From CAYINJ01 sp964364745 (lineage in GTDB: Bacteria > Patescibacteriota > Patescibacteriia > JACRDY01): 10,086 nt of DNA. Every line of letters starts with the position of its first letter. Positions within the stretch are counted from its first letter, which is position 1. The stretch lies in assembly GCA_964364745.1 (NCBI GenBank), contig CAYINJ010000021.1, positions 1 to 10,086 of the forward strand. Reading direction: 5' to 3'. The notes below the pieces were generated by a model. That model was given only the letters and a program-made list of their open reading frames with translations, was not told the origin of the DNA and ran no database searches. Below, piece after piece: positions 6,193 to 10,086 of the stretch. The translations under genes were made by a program, and so were the position numbers.

Positions 6193-8361
6193 ATGAGCGA
6201 CCTGACCAGATTCACTGGCTCAACGGCGAGCGGTGAGCTGGCTGGCCTGCTCATCGCTGACCTGATCGAACACATCCCTGATGGCGTTGCCCGGCAAACT
6301 GCCGGCAACGCCCTTCATTTAATGGGCGTCGGCCTAAAAAAAGAAGGGGCGATCGTGGCCCTGATCCAAGAATTCGCTCCGGAAGCGGTTGATGCTCAAT
6401 TGGCCCGCTTGGCAATTTTGCTGGTCAACTATGGCGCGCTCATCGCGCTGCAAACCATCTCCCCAGAACGGCTGCAGGCCGGCCTGATCGGCGAACCGAT
6501 CAAAGCCATTCCGCTGCTGTGGCGGCGGGGTTGGCAGCAGTGGCAAGTTGACCGAGTGGCGCTCCAGGCACTGATCGATGCCAACACCTTCCCGGCTGGA
6601 AAGTTCAGCCCCGGTTGGTTGTCGCTGTTTGCCGAGGAAGACGAAAAACAGCTGAAGCTGTATTTCCGCCAGCCCCCCTTATCGCCGGATGACTGGGCCA
6701 AACAAGCTCGGCTCATCCAGCGACTGCGCGTTCTGCGGCAGCTAGCCGACGCGCTGGCTTTGCCGACCATGTACGCCCGCGGCATCCGCTACGCTGACCC
6801 GAACTATCCTGACCATCAGGTCTATCACGAATTCCGGGAGTTGGATTACATCCGACTAAGTGCGTCGCGCCCGACCTTGGCTCTGACGACCACCAAAGCC
6901 GGCGTGTTGGCTCCGACCATCGGTTCGTTGTTGATGCGCTTATTGGTCGCCGTGGTTAAAAACGACGACCTCTGGCAAAACAACTTTTCGCGTGATGCCT
7001 CGGGGCGCTTGCGTTTTAAGGAAGCGCCGTTGCTGGTCACCCCAGCCGAGCGCCAAACCTTTCTCCAGGCGCACGACATCTCTGCCTGGGAGGTGTTCCG
7101 ACGCAATTCGATCATGAAGAATATCGGCTTGCTGGTGGGCGAGTTCTTGCGCTGTTTCGCGGTTCGCCTGGAAATTTGCCGGGATTTCCTGATCTTGATG
7201 CGTGAGCCGGCTACTATCGAGCAGCACCTGCCGCTGGTAGCCGAAGCCGTCCAAGCCATTCTAGAAAGCGACGTTTGGGAGCTCTTGGGCCTGGCGGCTG
7301 ACCGGCCACAATTGACTGATGATGACTTGCGAGTCCTATCCGACGAGTTCTTGGCGCGAGTCGTCGGCCTCCAAGACGAAATCAAGCTGTTCTTCAGCGA
7401 CGATGAACTTCGCCGGGGCGAAACCATTAACGAACACGCCGCCGCTTTTTGGCAGCGGCGGGTGCTGTTGGAGATTGGCCGTCAGGCCGCTCTCCTGCCA
7501 CGTGATCGGATCTTAGCGGTCAGGGACATTTGTCAGTTGACCGATCTGACTGCAGTGGTCTTCCACTTAAGCAACTTCGACACCTGGCCTCAATCGATGC
7601 GTGATGAGTTGGTCGGCCGGCTTACCTGGCAACAATTTATCGAACACGGCAGTCCGGAGCAGTTCTGGCAGGTCTATCGCCTGATTCGGCCGGCCCGTCG
7701 GATTGCTGACGCCGGTGAGTTGCCCGAAGAGCCGGCTGACGTCGCTCGCTGGGAAATTGCCTGGCGACGGTTGAATTGGGAGCGGGCTTACCCCAGCTTC
7801 CTCGAGGAACTGTGGGAACTGGCGGCGGCTCACCGCACTCCACTGACGGACTATCTCCGTCAAGCGGCTAGTCAGGTGACCATGACGGTCCCGAGATTCA
7901 AGGCGGTGACTTGGCCGGTCAGAAGTGAACACAATCTTTCATTTGAGGAAATTGCCGGGCGCTTCCCCTTCATCGAGCTGTGGCTTAAACGGCTAGAACA
8001 AGCCGAGCAGCTGCGGTGGGAGCGGCTGGATGACATCACCCTGCGGCGGTGGTTGGATCGATCGTTCGACTCGGTGTTGTATTGGTCAATCTTGCGGCGC
8101 GTTCCGGCAGAACAGACGGCGCGGTGGCTCCTGCGCCACGTGGCCGGGGTAGAATTCTGCCCGGGTGATCATCAACTATTTGCTCGCTGGTCGGAAATCA
8201 TCGTGGCGATGGAATTGATCGATCGGGCCAGTCAGCGGGTCGCGGTAGTCCACGACAAAATGACTCTGGCCTCGGACCGCGTCGCCGCCTGGTATCGCGC
8301 CACGGCACGACGATCAGCCAAAAACGCGGTTCTTTGCCGCTATGCCCTCCACAACATTTAA
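6193..8361 (+). CDS. Unrecognised 722-aa helical protein, second gene of the operon
   Basis: I do not recognise this protein. ATG at 6193 is chosen because GGAGGA begins at 6183 and it lies 25 nt after the previous stop. The frame stays open back to 5989, but that part overlaps the first gene and is basic and unlike the rest. The product appears almost wholly helical, rich in Leu, Arg, Trp and acidic residues, with repeated L..W and WRR turns and few Gly/Pro motifs. Hydrophobic stretches (LARLAILLVNYGALIAL, about 70-86; SLLMRLLVAVV, about 246-256) look like buried helices and not clear membrane spans. No catalytic signature, Walker motif or zinc site is visible. A large helical scaffold or ARM/HEAT-like solenoid is a reasonable guess only. 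It ends 1 nt before a strong terminator, and the pair forms a self-contained unit. Confidence 0.85.
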   Translation: MSDLTRFTGSTASGELAGLLIADLIEHIPDGVARQTAGNALHLMGVGLKKEGAIVALIQEFAPEAVDAQLARLAILLVNYGALIALQTISPERLQAGLIGEPIKAIPLLWRRGWQQWQVDRVALQALIDANTFPAGKFSPGWLSLFAEEDEKQLKLYFRQPPLSPDDWAKQARLIQRLRVLRQLADALALPTMYARGIRYADPNYPDHQVYHEFRELDYIRLSASRPTLALTTTKAGVLAPTIGSLLMRLLVAVVKNDDLWQNNFSRDASGRLRFKEAPLLVTPAERQTFLQAHDISAWEVFRRNSIMKNIGLLVGEFLRCFAVRLEICRDFLILMREPATIEQHLPLVAEAVQAILESDVWELLGLAADRPQLTDDDLRVLSDEFLARVVGLQDEIKLFFSDDELRRGETINEHAAAFWQRRVLLEIGRQAALLPRDRILAVRDICQLTDLTAVVFHLSNFDTWPQSMRDELVGRLTWQQFIEHGSPEQFWQVYRLIRPARRIADAGELPEEPADVARWEIAWRRLNWERAYPSFLEELWELAAAHRTPLTDYLRQAASQVTMTVPRFKAVTWPVRSEHNLSFEEIAGRFPFIELWLKRLEQAEQLRWERLDDITLRRWLDRSFDSVLYWSILRRVPAEQTARWLLRHVAGVEFCPGDHQLFARWSEIIVAMELIDRASQRVAVVHDKMTLASDRVAAWYRATARRSAKNAVLCRYALHNI

Positions 8362-8402
8362 ACGCCCTCCCCGCTAAGCGGGGCGGGCGTTCTTTATATT
8401 TT
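8362..8402 (+). terminator. Intrinsic terminator of the unknown two-gene operon
   Basis: ACGCCC-T-CCCCGC (8362-8374) pairs with GCGGGG-C-GGGCGT (8378-8390) around a TAA loop: 13 positions with one T/C mismatch, followed by TCTTTATATTTT. It starts right after the stop codon. On the minus strand it faces the tRNA transcript but has a weaker T-run there, so it may act partly in both directions. Confidence 0.85.
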
Positions 8403-8414
8403 AGAAATAAAAAA

Positions 8415-8486
8415 TGGGTCCGGTGAGGATCGAACTCACGACACACAGCTTAAAAGGCTGGCGCTCTACCACTGAGCTACGGACCC
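8415..8486 (-). tRNA. tRNA-Lys (anticodon UUU)
   Basis: The minus strand folds as a full cloverleaf: acceptor GGGTCCG/CGGACCC, D arm GCTC-AGTGGTA-GAGC, anticodon loop CTTTTAA with anticodon TTT, a 5-nt variable loop, and T arm GTGAG-TTCGATC-CTCAC. The discriminator base is A (8415). The 3' CCA is not encoded; TTTTTTATTT follows directly and may end the transcript. The anticodon stem CCAGC/GCTGT has a C-U mismatch at its first pair (27-43). It decodes AAA/AAG lysine codons. Confidence 0.95.
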
Positions 8487-8499
8487 GAAAATCGTCAAT

Positions 8500-8528
8500 A
8501 CTATAAATTATTTTTTCTGTTTCGTCAA
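8500..8528 (-). promoter_or_regulatory. tRNA-Lys promoter overlapping the 3' end of murG
   Basis: On the minus strand TTGACG (8523-8528, 5 of 6) is followed after exactly 17 nt by TATAGT (8500-8505, 5 of 6). Transcription would start about 7 nt before the mature tRNA 5' end. The -35 and most of the spacer are codons and the stop of murG, so the tRNA can be made independently of the wall operon. Confidence 0.7.
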
Positions 8529-9587
8529 CCGAGCAACAATCGCCACCAGCGCTTCGTTCGCCCCTGGTTTCATGGCTGTTTTGATGTTACGCTCGAGTTG
8601 CGACCGGTCGCCTGGGTTATCCAAAATCCGGCGGATCGTCTCCGTCAAGCCCGCGGCGCTGGCTTGCGGTAGGAGTCGAGCGGCGTTTAACTTGGCAAAC
8701 CATTCGGCATTGGCGACTTGCGGGCTATGGGCTAACGGGATAAGAATAGTGGCCTTGCCTAACGCACTGACCTCCGTCATAGCGGCCAAACCCGCTCGGG
8801 AGACGACGATATCAGCCGCGGCATAAGCCAGCGCCATGTCAGCAGTCAGTAATTCATACTGCCGATAACGCGCCGCTTGATGCGCTGGCAATTCGATCAC
8901 CGTCCCCTTCCCCACCCCAGTGATATGAATAACATACAGCCGCTCGAGTAGCTCTGGCAGAGCGGCCCAGGTCATGGTATTAATTTGTTCAGCACCGATG
9001 CCACCGCCAGTGATCAACACCACTGGTAGCGTTTCCGTCAGCCCAAAACGGTCTTTGGCGACCGCTGGTGTTGCGGCCAGGACGCTTGGTCGGACCGGAT
9101 TACCGATCCACTCCACCGCCTTATTCTGGGACAACAATTTGGCAGTTTGTTCAAAGGCGACAGTGATGACTGTCGCGGCTCGTTGGACTAAGCGGTTGGT
9201 CAACCCGGGGATAATATCTGACTGATGGACGATGGTGGGTAGGCGCAGTCCCGCCGCCGCCCAGATCACCGGCACCGTCGCCAAGCCGCCGGCCGCCATG
9301 ACAATATCGGGTCGAAATTGTTTTAATATTTGGCGGCTTTGCCACCAACCGGCCAGTACTCGAACCGGGTCAGTGATGTTTTTGATCGACCAATAGCGGC
9401 GCAACTTGCCAGTGCTAATGGTTTTAAATTGGATGCCATACGGCGCCACCAGCAACTGCTCCGGGCCGGCCGTCGTGCCGATCCAGAGCCATTCCGTTTG
9501 CGGCTCATGCTGCCGCCATGATTCGACGAAGGCCAACAACGGGGTAACTGGTCCGCCAGTCCCGCCGCCGGCCAAAACAATGCGCAT
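8508..9587 (-). CDS. murG: UDP-GlcNAc:lipid I GlcNAc transferase MurG (diverged)
   Basis: The 359-aa protein has the two-domain GT-B layout and usual length of MurG, which adds GlcNAc to lipid I on the inner membrane face to make lipid II. Motifs: N-terminal loop GGGTGGPVTP (7-16), AGGLATVP (99-106), HQSDIIPGLTNR (121-132; family form HEQN..PG..NR), GNPVR (162-166), GGGIGAEQIN (194-203; family form GGSqGA..iN), SRAGLAAMTEVSALGK (263-278) with the nucleotide-binding Glu272, and Gln290/Asn293 in SPQVANAEWF. The His that normally follows GTGG is Pro13 and the HEQN Glu is Gln122, so the active-site loops are unusual. CPR homologues, from memory, often lack this His too. ATG at 9587 is 4 nt after the ftsW stop, implying coupling. 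No Shine-Dalgarno is visible. Confidence 0.92.
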   Translation of the reverse strand: MRIVLAGGGTGGPVTPLLAFVESWRQHEPQTEWLWIGTTAGPEQLLVAPYGIQFKTISTGKLRRYWSIKNITDPVRVLAGWWQSRQILKQFRPDIVMAAGGLATVPVIWAAAGLRLPTIVHQSDIIPGLTNRLVQRAATVITVAFEQTAKLLSQNKAVEWIGNPVRPSVLAATPAVAKDRFGLTETLPVVLITGGGIGAEQINTMTWAALPELLERLYVIHITGVGKGTVIELPAHQAARYRQYELLTADMALAYAAADIVVSRAGLAAMTEVSALGKATILIPLAHSPQVANAEWFAKLNAARLLPQASAAGLTETIRRILDNPGDRSQLERNIKTAMKPGANEALVAIVARLTKQKK

Positions 9588-9591
9588 AGGT

Positions 9592-10086
9592 TTAGTGGGG
9601 GGTCGAGCGGGAAATATTCGTCATAATCCCAACCGCCGTGCAAGCCGCGATCAAGGCCGAACCGCCGGCACTGACGAACGGCAAGGGAATACCGGTAATC
9701 GGCATCAATGACAACATCGCCGCGATGTTGGTAAAAAATTGAACCGACAACCAAGCCAAAAATCCGACTGATAACAAACGACTGAAGCGATCAGGAGCGG
9801 CTTGGGTGATCCGCATTCCACGGTACATGAACCAGACGAAAATCGCAATGAAGGCCACCACCAAAATAAAACCCATTTCTTCGGCCATGATGGCAAAGAT
9901 TGAGTCGCCAGTTACTTCCGGTAAGTAGGCAAATTTCTGCCGCGAACGGCCAAAGCCCAAGCCCAGGATACCACCGGAGCCGACCGCGATCAGGGCTTGC
10001 CAGGTGTGGTAAGCAATACCTTGCGGGTCACGCTCGGGATGGAGAAAAGCCAAAAAGCGGTTGAGTCGATATGGCGCGACCGCCAC
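9592..10086 (-). CDS. ftsW: FtsW/SEDS septal peptidoglycan polymerase, C-terminal part (runs off right edge)
   Basis: The last 164-165 codons of a SEDS glycosyltransferase are present; the N-terminal helices lie beyond the right edge, and the GTG at 10086 is internal Val, not a start. Visible: YRLNRFLAFLHPERDPQG..YHTWQA, the GSGG..GLGFGRSRQK stretch, YLPEVTGDSIFAIMAEEMGF with the conserved Asp of the outer loop implicated in catalysis (HTDFIFA in model FtsW/RodA), then helices including FVWFMYRG, SVQFFTNIAAMLSLMPITGIPLPFVSAGGSAL, and a short cytoplasmic tail. FtsW polymerises lipid II at the division septum with a class B PBP. Direct linkage to murG supports FtsW over RodA. The terminal RSTPH tail is short. 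Confidence 0.93.
   Translation of the reverse strand: MAVAPYRLNRFLAFLHPERDPQGIAYHTWQALIAVGSGGILGLGFGRSRQKFAYLPEVTGDSIFAIMAEEMGFILVVAFIAIFVWFMYRGMRITQAAPDRFSRLLSVGFLAWLSVQFFTNIAAMLSLMPITGIPLPFVSAGGSALIAACTAVGIMTNISRSTPH

Noticed and set aside
6334..6343. A7 run in the 722-aa gene as a programmed frameshift site
   Set aside because: The zero frame stays open for over 670 more codons and no useful alternative product is seen.
1..10086. CRISPR array, insertion sequence or prophage
   Set aside because: No regularly spaced repeats, transposase motifs or terminal inverted repeats were seen.

Overview
The window most likely comes from a bacterium of the Candidate Phyla Radiation (Patescibacteria), probably a metagenome-assembled contig. 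This is inferred from the style of the cell-wall and division proteins: an FtsW with a GDSIFA motif, a diverged MurG, a short FtsB/DivIC-like protein, a bPH2-type membrane protein and a parvulin-type foldase. No 16S or marker-gene test is possible here. TGA is used as a stop (FtsB, the PH protein, the 261-aa protein), so the code looks standard and not the Gracilibacteria code. Most of the window is GC-rich (60% by hand count at 361-420), but bases 1-300 are AT-rich (114 G/C of 300, about 38%).

Layout. (a) 1-240, minus: the first 80 residues of a type I restriction subunit HsdR, running off the left edge. (b) 245-5157, minus: a tight run read right to left, namely cation P-type ATPase, PH-domain membrane protein, FtsB/DivIC-like protein, and PpiC/PrsA-like foldase. 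The last 15 or so residues of the foldase look like the tail of an HsdS specificity subunit, placed 4 nt before the hsdR start. (c) 5158-5381: a divergent control region with promoter elements for both directions, an 18-bp perfect palindrome and a 10-bp-spaced direct repeat. (d) 5382-8361, plus: two unrecognised proteins (261 and 722 aa) with good Shine-Dalgarno sites, ending in a hairpin terminator. (e) 8415-8486, minus: tRNA-Lys(UUU) with a near-consensus promoter inside the end of murG. (f) 8508-10086, minus: murG and the 3' part of ftsW, separated by 4 nt.

How the genes fit together. ftsW and murG make lipid II and polymerise septal peptidoglycan. The minus-strand run joins a cation pump with envelope and division proteins (PH protein, FtsB-like, extracytoplasmic foldase). 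Two minus-strand genes (ATPase and ftsB) have an extended -10 (TGnTATAAT) almost touching their start codon, so leaderless or nearly leaderless mRNAs are likely. The two plus-strand unknown genes instead have GGAG-type ribosome sites. The most notable points are the foldase/HsdS chimeric junction (real recombination or an assembly chimera), the uncharacterised two-gene operon with its palindromic operator candidate, and the non-canonical MurG glycine loop.
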